Positions 32,346 through 41,703 are shown, counted from the first letter of the stretch. The stretch is DNA of 64,000 nucleotides from an uncultured Acetatifactor sp. (GCA_910584235.1 CAJTZD010000006.1:2736-66735), one strand, 5' to 3'. Notes: generated from the letters alone by a model not told the origin. Program-made: numbers and translations.

Positions 32346-34457
32346 TTACACCTCAAAGGTCAATTCCCCATAAGACGGCACCGGCCACACGCTCTTATCC
32401 ACCATCATCTCCAGCGTGTCAATGGGAGCCCGAAGCTCCTCCATAACCTCTCTGACAGTGTCTTTGTAGTAGAATGCCTGCGCCTTTGTGTCTTCCATGG
32501 CAGCGGCCCGGGCAGTGACCTGGCGCAGTCTGCTCAGAGCCTCCTGGGCTGCCGTAAGCTTCCCGTTCACCTCGCCCAGAAGCTTTGCCTGTACAACAGG
32601 CTCCACCCCTGCTTCCTTGACGGCCACAACCGTATCCGCCAATTGTTTGGTATATTTCATCACAGCGGGGATATACTTCTTGCCCGCCATGTCCATCATG
32701 GTATTGGCCTCAATGTTGATGGTCTTCACATAGGTCTCGTATATAATCTCCTCCCTGGACTCCAGCTCCACCTTTGTAAAGATACCGAACTTCTCAAACA
32801 GCTTCACCGCCTTGTCCGTGGTCAGCGTGGACGCCGCCTCCACCATGGACTTGATATTGGGCAGACCCCGCCTGGCAGCCTCCTCCACCCAGTCCTCGGA
32901 ATAACCGTCCCCGTTGAAGATAATCCTCTGATGAGCTCCCATATATTCCTTAATCAAATCATGTACCGCCAGCTCAAAATCCTCCGCCTTTTCCAGCCTG
33001 TCCGCAGCCTCGCAGAAAGCCTCCGCCACAATGGCGTTCAGAGTAGTGTTGGGACTGGCGATAGAATCCGCGCTGCCCACCATACGGAACTCGAATTTAT
33101 TCCCCGTAAAGGCAAAGGGAGATGTACGGTTTCTGTCCGTGGCGTCTTTCTCCAGATCCGGCAGGGTAGACACCCCGGTCTCCAGTTTGCCGCCCTCCAG
33201 GCAATGGTCAGCCTCGCCGGTCTCCACCAACTGCTTCACCACATCTTCCAACTGCTCCCCCAGGAAGATAGAGATGATGGCCGGAGGCGCCTCGTTTGCG
33301 CCCAGCCTGTGGTCGTTGCCCACATCCGCCGCGCTCTGCCGCAGCAAGTCCGCATGCACATCCACTGCCTTGATAATGCAGGCCAGCACCAGCAGGAACT
33401 GAATATTCTCATTGGGTGTCTCACCGGGATCCAGGAGATTTACCCCATTGTCCGTCCCCAGAGACCAGTTGTTATGTTTGCCCGAGCCGTTCACCCCCGC
33501 AAAAGGCTTCTCGTGAAGCAGACAGGTAAGCCCATGCCGGCCGGCCACTTTCTTCATGGTCTCCATCACTAACTGATTGTGGTCCACCGCGATATTGGTC
33601 GTCTCATACACCGGAGCCAGCTCGTGCTGGGCCGGAGCCACCTCATTGTGCTGGGTTCTGGCCGTGACCCCCAGCTTCCACAGCTCCACATTCAAATCTT
33701 TCATATAGGCCCCCACACGCTCCCTGATGGTGCCGAAATAATGATCCTCCAACTCCTGCCCCTTAGGCGCAGGAGCGCCGAACAGCGTGCGTCCCGCAAA
33801 AATCAAATCCTCCCGCTGCAGATACTTCTCCCGGTCCACAAGGAAATACTCCTGCTCCGGCCCAACGCTCGCCACCACCTTTGTGGCCCCCGTATTGCCA
33901 AAGAGCCTGACAATCCGCAACGCCTGCTCACTGATGGCCTCCATGGACCGCAGCAGCGGCGTCTTCTTGTCCAGGGCCTCCCCGGTGTAGGAGCAGAACG
34001 CGGTGGGAATGCAGAGGATGACTCCGGTGGCGTCTTCTTTCAGGAAAGCCGGCGAGGTAATGTCCCATGCCGTATAGCCTCTGGCCTCAAAGGTGGCCCG
34101 AAGCCCTCCCGAGGGGAAAGAGGAGGCATCCGGCTCACCCTTAATCAGCTCCTTGCCCGAAAATTCCATAATCATCTTGCCGTCCTCGTCGGGATGAGTG
34201 ACAAATGCGTCATGCTTCTCCGCCGTAATGCCGGTGAGAGGCTGGAACCAGTGGGTGTAATGAGTAGCGCCGTTTTCCACAGCCCAGTCTTTCATGGCCT
34301 TTGCCACCACATCCGCAGCCGCCAGGGACAATTCCCCGCCCTGATCCATGATTTTTCTCACTTCTTTGTATACGCTTTTGGGCAGCCTCTCTTTCATCTT
34401 CCCGAAAGTGAATACTTTACTGGCAAAAATCTCTTCCACATTCAATCTCTCGCTCAT
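32346..34457 (-). CDS. glnN: Type III glutamine synthetase
   Basis: A 703-residue GSIII, which makes glutamine from glutamate, ammonia and ATP as a large homo-oligomer. Length and landmarks fit: the N-terminal THWFQPLTGITAEKHDAF, VGPEQEYFLVDREKYLQR with the metal-binding Glu residues, NEVAPAQHELAPVYE, GVNGSGKHNNWSLGTD, and NRTSPFAFTGNKFEFR. It starts after AGAGGAGAGTAAAA. It is the only ammonium-assimilation gene in the window and is preceded by a short coupled ORF. Confidence 0.95.
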   Translation of the reverse strand: MSERLNVEEIFASKVFTFGKMKERLPKSVYKEVRKIMDQGGELSLAAADVVAKAMKDWAVENGATHYTHWFQPLTGITAEKHDAFVTHPDEDGKMIMEFSGKELIKGEPDASSFPSGGLRATFEARGYTAWDITSPAFLKEDATGVILCIPTAFCSYTGEALDKKTPLLRSMEAISEQALRIVRLFGNTGATKVVASVGPEQEYFLVDREKYLQREDLIFAGRTLFGAPAPKGQELEDHYFGTIRERVGAYMKDLNVELWKLGVTARTQHNEVAPAQHELAPVYETTNIAVDHNQLVMETMKKVAGRHGLTCLLHEKPFAGVNGSGKHNNWSLGTDNGVNLLDPGETPNENIQFLLVLACIIKAVDVHADLLRQSAADVGNDHRLGANEAPPAIISIFLGEQLEDVVKQLVETGEADHCLEGGKLETGVSTLPDLEKDATDRNRTSPFAFTGNKFEFRMVGSADSIASPNTTLNAIVAEAFCEAADRLEKAEDFELAVHDLIKEYMGAHQRIIFNGDGYSEDWVEEAARRGLPNIKSMVEAASTLTTDKAVKLFEKFGIFTKVELESREEIIYETYVKTINIEANTMMDMAGKKYIPAVMKYTKQLADTVVAVKEAGVEPVVQAKLLGEVNGKLTAAQEALSRLRQVTARAAAMEDTKAQAFYYKDTVREVMEELRAPIDTLEMMVDKSVWPVPSYGELTFEV

Positions 34458-34459
34458 TT

Positions 34460-34567
34460 TTACTCTCCTCTCTGTCTTTCTCCGTCTATCCTGCAGCCCA
34501 CGCCGCAGCTTTCCTCCGGCCCAGTCCTCCCGAAACGAAAAAAAGCTCCAAAGTAATACCTTACCAT
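34460..34567 (-). CDS. Short upstream ORF coupled to glnN (35 aa)
   Basis: Opens at ATG 34567 after an ideal GAACGAGGAGGTTCC. The peptide begins MVRYYFGAFFRFGRTG, and its TAA ends 2 bp before the glnN ATG, so translation would be coupled. The glnN ribosome binding site lies within the end of this ORF. No family is recognised. No riboswitch is evident in the further upstream stretch 34568-34894, where I see only weak promoter-like sequences. Confidence 0.4.
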   Translation of the reverse strand: MVRYYFGAFFRFGRTGPEESCGVGCRIDGERQRGE

Positions 34568-34894
34568 GGAACCTCCTCGTTCATCGAATACCACTATGCA
34601 GAAGCAGCCGCCCTCCCCGGACACCGGCGCTTCGTTGTTACTAAAATACCCTACTTTCCGCAAAAATGCAATACCCAAATTTCATTTCTCGTTTTCCGCC
34701 AAAAAGATAGCCCCTTTCCCCGGGGGACAGCCATATTTCGCATTCCTGCAATCCCCCCGTTTCCATTTTGTTCCGTCAAAATGCACAAAGAGCTCATCTA
34801 TATATACCGGACAGCATTCTGAAAAATCTGGACGAAATCATCAGGACATGGTAAACTGGGAAAAATATGGAACTGCATGGAAGGAGAAACTGCC

Positions 34895-35359
34895 ATGGAA
34901 ACAGCAAAACAAAGATTTCAGAGGATAACACAACACATTTACCATATGCTCCCCCCATCCTTGCGGCAATTTGCCAAATTTGGCCTGGTGGGCGTCCTCA
35001 ATACCCTCCTATCCTATATCATCACCAATGTATGCTACTATGGCTTACATCTCCATGAACAAATTTGTAATCTCATCACCTTTTTGATTACAGTGTTGAT
35101 TTCATACTTGTTGAACAGTCGTTTTGTCTTCGCTCCAAAAGACGGGGAATGCCAGCCCTGGTATCAGACCTTGGCCAAAGTATACGCCTCCTATGCTCTG
35201 ACAGAATTAGGCGGTGCAGGCTTACTGCTCTTCATTCAGGAGCGTCTCTTTGGCATCCCTCACTTCATTGCCACTTTCCTCAATCTATGTCTTACAGTCC
35301 CCCTTAATTTCTTTCTTAATAAATTCTGGGCCTACCGAAAACATCACCAGAAATCTTGA
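34895..35359 (+). CDS. GtrA family membrane protein
   Basis: A 154-residue protein with four helices, matching GtrA/DPMS flippase-like proteins thought to move a polyprenyl-phosphate-linked sugar across the membrane. RQFAKFGLVGVLNTLLSYII and NRFVFAP-type positions (LLNSRFVFAPKD) are characteristic, as is the C-terminal FFLNKFWAYRK. The start ATG 34895 follows GGAAGGAGAAACTGCC. It is the first gene of a five-gene glycosylation operon. Confidence 0.9.
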   Translation: METAKQRFQRITQHIYHMLPPSLRQFAKFGLVGVLNTLLSYIITNVCYYGLHLHEQICNLITFLITVLISYLLNSRFVFAPKDGECQPWYQTLAKVYASYALTELGGAGLLLFIQERLFGIPHFIATFLNLCLTVPLNFFLNKFWAYRKHHQKS

Positions 35360-35384
35360 AAGCAGTAGAAATATATGGTATGAT
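35356..35384 (+). promoter_or_regulatory. Internal promoter before the aminotransferase gene
   Basis: TTGAAA (35356-35361) and TATGAT (35379-35384) with a 17-bp spacer. It overlaps the gtrA stop codon. Confidence 0.45.
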
Positions 35385-35450
35385 GTCCTTATTCTGAGCA
35401 TGGGCAGCCAGAGAACATAGGACTGCCGGAAAGAAAGGGCCATCGTTTCT

Positions 35451-36545
35451 ATGAAGATCATGCCAAACCGTATGGATTACGGTTTTTTTAAATACCAGGA
35501 TGAGTTTGAGCAAAAGGTTCTCTCCGTCCTCCGCTCAGGGCGCTATGTACTAGGGGATGAAGTGGCCTGCTTTGAAAAAAGCTTTGCCGCTTATACGGGC
35601 GCAGCATACAGCGTGGGCCTGGCCAGCGGCTTGGACGCCCTTTGGATCGCCGTAAGGCTTCTAGGCATAGGCCCTGGGGATGAAGTGATCGTGCAGGGCA
35701 ATACCTATATTGCCAGTGTCATGGGTATTACCATCAACGGTGCCCTCCCGGTTTTTGTGGAACCAGACGTTTATTACCAGCTTGACGCTGATAAAATAGA
35801 GGAAAAGATTACGAAAAATACCAAAGCGGTAATGGTGGTCCATCTCTATGGGCAAGTGGCGGATATGGACAAGATTACCAGGCTCTGCCAAAAGCACGGC
35901 CTGAAGCTCATAGAAGACTGTGCCCAATCCCATGGCGCCCTTTACAAGGGCAAAATGACCGGTACTTTCGGCGATGTAGGATGCTTTTCTTTTTACCCCT
36001 CTAAAAATCTTGGGGCTTTTGGGGATGCAGGCGCCATCGTCACCAATAATGCCTGCCTGGCGGAAAATGCAAGGGTATTCCGAAACTATGGCAGCGAGAA
36101 GCGGTACTACAACAAAGTCGTAGGCGCAAATTCCAGACTGGATGAAATCCAGGCCGGCCTCTTAAATATCCGTCTGGCACACATGGCAGAGATCACCGCA
36201 GAGCGGCGTCTGCTGGCAGACAGATACAGTGCCGGCATCACTGCAAAAGACCTTGTGCTTCCAATGGAGCGGGAGTGCACCCAGTCTGTATGGCATCAGT
36301 ATGTCATTCGCACCGGCCGCCGGCAGGAACTGATGGATTATCTGGCAAAAAGGGAAATCGGCACCCTCATTCACTACCCCATCCCTCCCCATCTGGCGCA
36401 AGCCTATGCAGGTTTAGGCCATAAGAGAGGGGAACTGCCCGTCACCGAGGAATATGCCGCTACCGTTCTCTCGCTTCCTATGTACACAGGAATGCGCGTC
36501 GAAGAACAGCAATATATTTTGGAATGCCTCAATTCATTCTCATAG
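35451..36545 (+). CDS. DegT/DnrJ/EryC1-type sugar aminotransferase (FdtB-like)
   Basis: A 364-residue PLP enzyme. The pyridoxal lysine is K185 in SFYPSKNLGAFGD; EDCAQSHGALYKGK and ANSRLDEIQAGLL are the usual cofactor and dimer motifs. With a WxcM-type 3,4-ketoisomerase encoded next, it most likely transaminates a dTDP-3-keto-6-deoxyhexose to a 3-amino sugar (Fuc3N or Qui3N). The exact stereochemistry cannot be told. Two possible ATGs, 35451 and 35460, follow AAAGGG. Confidence 0.88.
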   Translation: MKIMPNRMDYGFFKYQDEFEQKVLSVLRSGRYVLGDEVACFEKSFAAYTGAAYSVGLASGLDALWIAVRLLGIGPGDEVIVQGNTYIASVMGITINGALPVFVEPDVYYQLDADKIEEKITKNTKAVMVVHLYGQVADMDKITRLCQKHGLKLIEDCAQSHGALYKGKMTGTFGDVGCFSFYPSKNLGAFGDAGAIVTNNACLAENARVFRNYGSEKRYYNKVVGANSRLDEIQAGLLNIRLAHMAEITAERRLLADRYSAGITAKDLVLPMERECTQSVWHQYVIRTGRRQELMDYLAKREIGTLIHYPIPPHLAQAYAGLGHKRGELPVTEEYAATVLSLPMYTGMRVEEQQYILECLNSFS

Positions 36546-36566
36546 AGGAGGATATAACTGACAACC

Positions 36567-36980
36567 ATGTTAAGACTGGAAGACCAGATTCATATTTTCA
36601 ATTTCCCGGATTTAGGCGATGAACGCGGCAATCTGGTGGTAGTAGAGGGTGGTATCGCTATCCCCTTTGACATTAAGCGGATCTTTTATATCTATGGCTC
36701 AGACAGTGAAGTAGTACGGGGAAGCCATGCCAATCTAAAGTCAGAGTTCATCATGATAAACGTATCTGGTACCAGCAAGGTATTGATCGACAATGGTCTG
36801 GAGCGTCGTGTGGTGGCCCTGGACAAACCCCGGATGGGCCTGTATCTAAAAAGCATGGTTTGGAAAGAAATGTATGATTTTTCCCCGGACTCGGTTCTTT
36901 TAGTGCTTTCCAACGAACATTATGATCCCGGCGAATACATTCGAAACTATACAGATTATTTGGAAATGGTGAGAAAATGA
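36567..36980 (+). CDS. dTDP-4-keto-6-deoxyhexose 3,4-ketoisomerase (FdtA/QdtA-like)
   Basis: A 137-residue cupin of the WxcM/FdtA family, which moves the keto group from C4 to C3 of dTDP-4-keto-6-deoxyglucose. Typical are DERGNLVVVEG, IKRIFYIYG, the HxN motif in VVRGSHANLKSEFIMIN, and the C-terminal SNEHYDPGEYIRNY. It supplies the substrate for the aminotransferase. It overlaps the next gene by 4 bp (ATGA). No rmlA or rmlB lies in the window. Confidence 0.88.
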   Translation: MLRLEDQIHIFNFPDLGDERGNLVVVEGGIAIPFDIKRIFYIYGSDSEVVRGSHANLKSEFIMINVSGTSKVLIDNGLERRVVALDKPRMGLYLKSMVWKEMYDFSPDSVLLVLSNEHYDPGEYIRNYTDYLEMVRK

Positions 36981-37927
36981 GTAAAATATCAATTGTAATA
37001 CCCGTGTATTACAATGGGGATACCTTGAAGCTTTTATATGAAGATATGAAGCAAAAAATTCTGGGAAAGCTGGGAGACTATGAAATCGTCTTCGTAGACG
37101 ACGGCTCCGGCGATGACTCCTGGCAGATTATGAGACAGCTCCGACAGCAGGATACCCACATTAAACTGGTAAAGCTGTCCCGAAATTTCGGGGAACACGC
37201 GGCGCTTCTTGCCGGGCTCTGCGCCTGCAGCGGCGACTGTGCCGTCACCAAACAGGCTGACTTGCAGGAAGATTCCAACATCATCCTTGAAATGTATGAA
37301 AGCTGGAAACAAGGCAACAAGGTAGTCCTGGCTGTCCGCAAGGAACGGAAAGAAAATCCGGTGAAAGTTTTCTTTGCAAACATATACTATGCCCTGATCC
37401 GCAAAATTGTCAACAAAAATATGCCCGTGGGCGGTTGTGACTGCTACCTGATAGACCGGAAAGTGATTCAGGTACTGGAACGACTGGACGAAAAGAATTC
37501 TTCCCTGACTCTGCAGGTACTGTGGGCAGGCTTTCAGACAGACTCCGTCTATTTTGTGCGCCAGGACAGAGAAATCGGGAAATCCCGCTGGACCCTCTCC
37601 AAAAAAGTAAAGCTGGTTATGGATTCTGTAATGAGCTTTTCCTATTTTCCGCTGCGCTTTATGTCCGGGCTGGGCATCCTCTTTAATATACTGGCCTTTC
37701 TCCTTTTGGTCAGCGTCTTCGTCGAGAAATTTACCAAAGGCACACCCATTGTGGGCTGGGCTTCTCTCATGTGCGTGGTTCTGTGCGCCTCAGGTGTCAT
37801 CATGCTGATGTTAGGCATTCTGGGAGAATATATCTGGCGGACACTGGATGCCGCCAGGACACGCCCCCCCTATATTGTGGATGAAATTCTGGAGGTCCGT
37901 GAAAAGGAGTCCTGCCATGAAGACTAA
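36977..37927 (+). CDS. Family 2 glycosyltransferase (GtrB/DPM-like)
   Basis: A 316-residue polyprenyl-phosphate sugar transferase. The GT-A domain has SIVIPVYYNGDTL, VFVDDGSGDDSWQI and the acidic TKQADLQED. The C-terminal helices (about 225-255 and 262-290) anchor it, as in GtrB. It should transfer the nucleotide-activated sugar to undecaprenyl phosphate on the inner face. Its start overlaps the ketoisomerase stop, and its end overlaps the next gene by 11 bp. Confidence 0.9.
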   Translation: MSKISIVIPVYYNGDTLKLLYEDMKQKILGKLGDYEIVFVDDGSGDDSWQIMRQLRQQDTHIKLVKLSRNFGEHAALLAGLCACSGDCAVTKQADLQEDSNIILEMYESWKQGNKVVLAVRKERKENPVKVFFANIYYALIRKIVNKNMPVGGCDCYLIDRKVIQVLERLDEKNSSLTLQVLWAGFQTDSVYFVRQDREIGKSRWTLSKKVKLVMDSVMSFSYFPLRFMSGLGILFNILAFLLLVSVFVEKFTKGTPIVGWASLMCVVLCASGVIMLMLGILGEYIWRTLDAARTRPPYIVDEILEVREKESCHED

Positions 37928-39605
37928 GCAGAAATGGTTCTATATCCTTTTGATAGCCCTGAGCCTCCTGGCCTCTTTCAAAATGGTTTTCTTTTCCCTG
38001 GGTCTGGACGAGGAATATCAGGTAGTAATGGCTTACCGGAATGCCCGGGGAGACCGGTTATTCCTGGATATGTGGGAGCCCCATCAATCCTCGGCTTTTT
38101 TGTGTACCCTTTTGATGAAGCCATATCTTGCGCTGTTCGGCACCACAGGTGTGGTGCTGTATCTGCGGCTGTGTGGCACTGTTCTCCACCTTATGGTAAG
38201 TTTCTGCCTCTATAGAGTTTTGAAATCCTTAATGGAGAAAAAATATGCCTGGATCCTGGCCCTGATTTATTTCAATACCATCCCGAAACAGATTATACTG
38301 CCGGAATTTGGTATTATGCAAGTGTGGTTCTACACTTTACTTTCTCTTTGCCTGATTCAGTATTATATCAAAGGCAGAAAACGCCAATACCTGGTTCTCG
38401 CTTCCCTGGCATTGGTGCTAAATGTCCTGTCCTATCCCTCTTGCCTGATTCTCTTTCCCTTTTTATTGCTCCTTTGCTTCCGCTTTTCCGGAAAGGATAA
38501 ATGGCGGGATATGGGAATGGTCACTTTGGTCTGCTGCCTCTGCGGCCTGGGATATCTGGGTATGCTTTTCACCTACACCTTCCCTGCAGAATTGCTGGCA
38601 ACCCTGTCCCATATTCTGAACGGGGATGTGACTCATTCTTTAGCCCTAAGCGAGAAGATATTCTCCCTACTATCCGGTTGCCTATATGTGGCTGTTCTGT
38701 GGACAGCCTGCTTTGCCTTGGCTTTTGGGGTGGGAAAATGGAAAAAGCTTCCCAAGGAACGATATTACTATTTGGCAACAATTCTAGCCTGCGGACTGGA
38801 ATTGCTTTTCTGGCTCCCCCTAAACAAAGGCTATGAAAACATGCAGCTTCACCTGGCGGCCTTTACATTGGCCGGACTGTGTCTTACCCAAAACCGAAAA
38901 CAGCAGCCTCTGCAGACTACTGTTCTGTTTTCCTTGCTGCGGTATCTCATCGCAGGGGCTCTGGTGTCTCTGCTGGCCGTTGCCTACCTGACAGATCTCA
39001 CCGTGATGCTCTCCATTCCCCATGCCATGCCGGCCGCCTTTTTCGGAGCTGCCCTGCTGGTTTTGGAACAGCATCAAAAAAAGGAGCAAAGCGCTCCCAC
39101 TGCCAAATGGCTGTATGCTACACTTCTGCTGTGGTGCCTGACAGCGATCCTGGGGAAAGGGTATACCATGCGTTCAGGCGCTTCTTATCACAATATTCTC
39201 CAAAGTGCCGGCATTATGCGAAATGGCCCCGCCGCGGGAATCATCTCCAATTACATGATTCCCTATGTCTATAACTGTGACTATGAAGACTGGCAGCAAT
39301 ATATGCAGCATGGGGATAAAGTATTGATTGTGGTGGATCAGGTGAACAATCTGAGCACCATTCAATATCTGTTCAAGGATGTGGAGATCTCCCATTTCTC
39401 CATTGTCAATCCCACTGCCTATGATGAAAGACTTTTGGAATATTGGGAACTGTTCCCGGAAAAAGCCCCCAATGTGATCCTGGTAGATTGCTGGTATGGG
39501 CAGCTCATGGCAGATCCTGACAGTTGGATCATGCAATATATTGAGAACGACTTCGGATATACCCAGGTCAATGACGGTCGTTATATACGCATTTACCGCA
39601 AATAA
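37917..39605 (+). CDS. Polytopic membrane protein, GT-C-type glycosyltransferase candidate
   Basis: A 562-residue protein with about 11-12 helices and a ~110-residue extracellular C-terminal domain. The first outside loop has SLGLDEEYQVVMAYRNARGD; an acidic pair after the first helix is the hallmark of GT-C enzymes that use polyprenyl-linked sugars. With GtrA and the GtrB-like enzyme it would complete a GtrA-B-C type system adding a sugar to a cell-surface polymer. The acceptor is unknown. ATG 37917 follows AAAAGGAGTCCTGCC. Confidence 0.7.
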   Translation: MKTKQKWFYILLIALSLLASFKMVFFSLGLDEEYQVVMAYRNARGDRLFLDMWEPHQSSAFLCTLLMKPYLALFGTTGVVLYLRLCGTVLHLMVSFCLYRVLKSLMEKKYAWILALIYFNTIPKQIILPEFGIMQVWFYTLLSLCLIQYYIKGRKRQYLVLASLALVLNVLSYPSCLILFPFLLLLCFRFSGKDKWRDMGMVTLVCCLCGLGYLGMLFTYTFPAELLATLSHILNGDVTHSLALSEKIFSLLSGCLYVAVLWTACFALAFGVGKWKKLPKERYYYLATILACGLELLFWLPLNKGYENMQLHLAAFTLAGLCLTQNRKQQPLQTTVLFSLLRYLIAGALVSLLAVAYLTDLTVMLSIPHAMPAAFFGAALLVLEQHQKKEQSAPTAKWLYATLLLWCLTAILGKGYTMRSGASYHNILQSAGIMRNGPAAGIISNYMIPYVYNCDYEDWQQYMQHGDKVLIVVDQVNNLSTIQYLFKDVEISHFSIVNPTAYDERLLEYWELFPEKAPNVILVDCWYGQLMADPDSWIMQYIENDFGYTQVNDGRYIRIYRK

Positions 39606-39618
39606 AAGCCTTTTGGGC

Positions 39619-40986
39619 TCAGGGTTTCGGGGCTCTCCCCCCATTTGCCACCCGCAGCAAATCGTAAAGCGCCGGCGCCTCAGACAGCCTGATCCAAATC
39701 TTCTGCCTGGCATGGGGACAGCTTTCCACTGCCTCCCCCTCCTCATTATACATGGCCTCCACCGTGACGGGGACATTTCTGCCGTCAGGCTTCATGATTT
39801 CCACCAAATCTCCCACACAAAATTTGTTGCGCTGTTCAAAAAGAGCCAGAGCCACATCCTCCATAGGCTCTGTTTTCTGCTGCCCGGAAAACCCCTGCAC
39901 ATTTTCCTCCCGGCGCTCCCTGCCCCATTCCGCCTCCTGCAGCCGGGGCAGCGAACCGCCTGCCGCCACCTCCTCAATGATTCCCAGATGAATGTACTCG
40001 TTTACATAAGTGCTGTTGTCGTAAATCTGGGTCTCCCGGGTAGGTTTCCCAAAATAAAACCCCGTGGTAAACTGACGGTAAGTACACTTTCCGATTTCCT
40101 CCCGATACCAATCCATATTCCCGCGATACCGTTCCTCAGAAGTAAAATAATCGTCAATGGCTTTCCGGTAGGTACGGGTCATGGTAGCAATATACAGGGC
40201 TGTCTTCATACGCCCCTCTACTTTCAGACTGTCAATCCCCGCCTCCACCAGCTCAGGTATATGCTCTATCATACACAAATCTTTGGAATTAAAAAGATAA
40301 GTGCCCCTCTCATTTTCATACACCGGCAGATACTCCCCTGGCCTGGTCTCCTCCACCACCGCATACTTCCACCGGCAGGGGTGGGTACAGGAGCCCTGGT
40401 TGGCATCCCGTCCGGTGAAATAATTGCTCAAAAGACAGCGCCCGGAGTAAGAGATACACATAGAGCCCTGCACAAAGCTTTCTATCTCCATCTCCTCCGG
40501 TATCCGCTCCCTGATGGCACGGATTTCTTCCAGAGACAGCTCCCTGGCGCTTACCACCCGCTTCGCCCCCTGCTTCCACCAGAACCGGTAAGTTTCGTAG
40601 TTGGTATTGTTGGCCTGGGTGGAAATATGGATCTCCGCCTCCGGCCACACCTCTCTGGCAACGGTGAACATACCCGGATCCGAAATAATCAGCCCGTCGC
40701 ACCGCTCCGGCCTCATATCCCGCAGCTCCCTGAAGTAAGCCTCCGCCCCCTCCAGATCCTCGTTATGGGCCAGTATGTTTGCCGTCACATACACCTTTAC
40801 GCCCCTTTCATGGGCAAATGCAATCCCCCGGGCCATCTCCTCCGGCGAAAAGTTCTTCGCCTTTGCCCGCAGCCCAAAGGCCTCCCCCCCAATATATACC
40901 GCATCCGCTCCGAAAATCACGGCTGTCTTCAGCCCCTCTAAGCTGCCCGCCGGCATCAAAAGCTCCGGTTTCTTTCTCCGCGCCAT
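39619..40986 (-). CDS. U32 family protein, TrhP-like tRNA hydroxylation factor
   Basis: A 455-residue U32 'peptidase' family protein. It has ELLMPAGSLEGLKTAVIFGADAV-type N-terminal sequence, the central GSMCISYSGRCLLSNY, GSCTHPCRWKY with conserved cysteines, and DSLKVEGRMKTALY. Homologues of this subgroup (TrhP/YrrO) act in prephenate-dependent 5-hydroxylation of U34 in tRNA rather than in proteolysis. The next gene upstream encodes the TrmR-type methyltransferase that would act on that product. ATG 40986 follows GGGAGGGGCAGG. Confidence 0.85.
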   Translation of the reverse strand: MARRKKPELLMPAGSLEGLKTAVIFGADAVYIGGEAFGLRAKAKNFSPEEMARGIAFAHERGVKVYVTANILAHNEDLEGAEAYFRELRDMRPERCDGLIISDPGMFTVAREVWPEAEIHISTQANNTNYETYRFWWKQGAKRVVSARELSLEEIRAIRERIPEEMEIESFVQGSMCISYSGRCLLSNYFTGRDANQGSCTHPCRWKYAVVEETRPGEYLPVYENERGTYLFNSKDLCMIEHIPELVEAGIDSLKVEGRMKTALYIATMTRTYRKAIDDYFTSEERYRGNMDWYREEIGKCTYRQFTTGFYFGKPTRETQIYDNSTYVNEYIHLGIIEEVAAGGSLPRLQEAEWGRERREENVQGFSGQQKTEPMEDVALALFEQRNKFCVGDLVEIMKPDGRNVPVTVEAMYNEEGEAVESCPHARQKIWIRLSEAPALYDLLRVANGGRAPKP

Positions 40987-41061
40987 AATCCTGCCCCTCC
41001 CTTTTGTCCGTCCGCTCCCTGCCTGCACCCTCTTTGGGGGTTTAGAAAATCTTCATTCCGT

Positions 41062-41703
41062 TCACACCTTGAGACTCACCGTCACCCCGTCTCCCACAGG
41101 CAGCACCACAGTCTCCAGCAACGGATGGTGCTTCAGCTCATAAAGGTACTCCCGCATTCTGGCATGAATGGTGCGGTTTCGTCTGGTCACCGCAAACCGG
41201 GACTGCACCACATCCCCGTCCTGCAGCACATTGTCGGACACCAACAGCCCGTCCGCTGCCAAAAGCCGCAAACAATCTTCCAGGAAATACAGATACTGTC
41301 CTTTGGCCGCATCCATAAAAATAAAATCATAAGTTCCCGTCAGGCCCTGCAGAACCTCCGCCGCATCCCCCTCCAAAAGCGTAATCCTGTCCTCTCTCCC
41401 GGCCCGCCTGAAATTCTCCTTTGCCACGGGAATGCGCTTCTCATATTTTTCAATGGTAGTGATATGACAGTCCTTTGGCCCATACTGGCTCATCAACAGC
41501 GCAGAAAAGCCCACCGCAGTGCCCACCTCCAGAATATTCGCCGGTTTCTTTACCGCCAGCAGAAATTTCAGCAGGCTCTGGGTAGACTTTCGCACAATAG
41601 GAATCCGGTTTTCCAGCGCTTCTTTTTCGATTTCATCCAGAAAGGCAGTATTCCCCCCGTCCAGGGAGTCGATAAAGGCCGCCATCCTCTCGTCTATGAT
41701 CAT
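41062..41703 (-). CDS. trmR: O-methyltransferase, tRNA 5-hydroxyuridine methyltransferase type
   Basis: A 213-residue class I SAM methyltransferase of the YrrM/TrmR group, which makes 5-methoxyuridine at U34. The SAM-binding ANILEVGTAVGFSALLM (motif I), TTIEKYEKRI (motif II) and YDFIFMDAAKGQYLYF (motif post-I) are clear. ATG 41703 follows AAGAGGAGAGCG; the upstream open extension lacks a site. Gene order with the U32 protein matches the Bacillus yrrM-yrrN-yrrO cluster. Confidence 0.85.
   Translation of the reverse strand: MIIDERMAAFIDSLDGGNTAFLDEIEKEALENRIPIVRKSTQSLLKFLLAVKKPANILEVGTAVGFSALLMSQYGPKDCHITTIEKYEKRIPVAKENFRRAGREDRITLLEGDAAEVLQGLTGTYDFIFMDAAKGQYLYFLEDCLRLLAADGLLVSDNVLQDGDVVQSRFAVTRRNRTIHARMREYLYELKHHPLLETVVLPVGDGVTVSLKV

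Noticed and set aside
34568..34894. Possible glutamine riboswitch or T-box before glnN
   Set aside because: I looked for known T-box and glnA-motif landmarks and found none; only weak promoter-like sequences are present.
39496..40941. Plus-strand ORF of 481 codons
   Set aside because: Antisense to the U32 family gene, which is clearly real; the product shows no domain.
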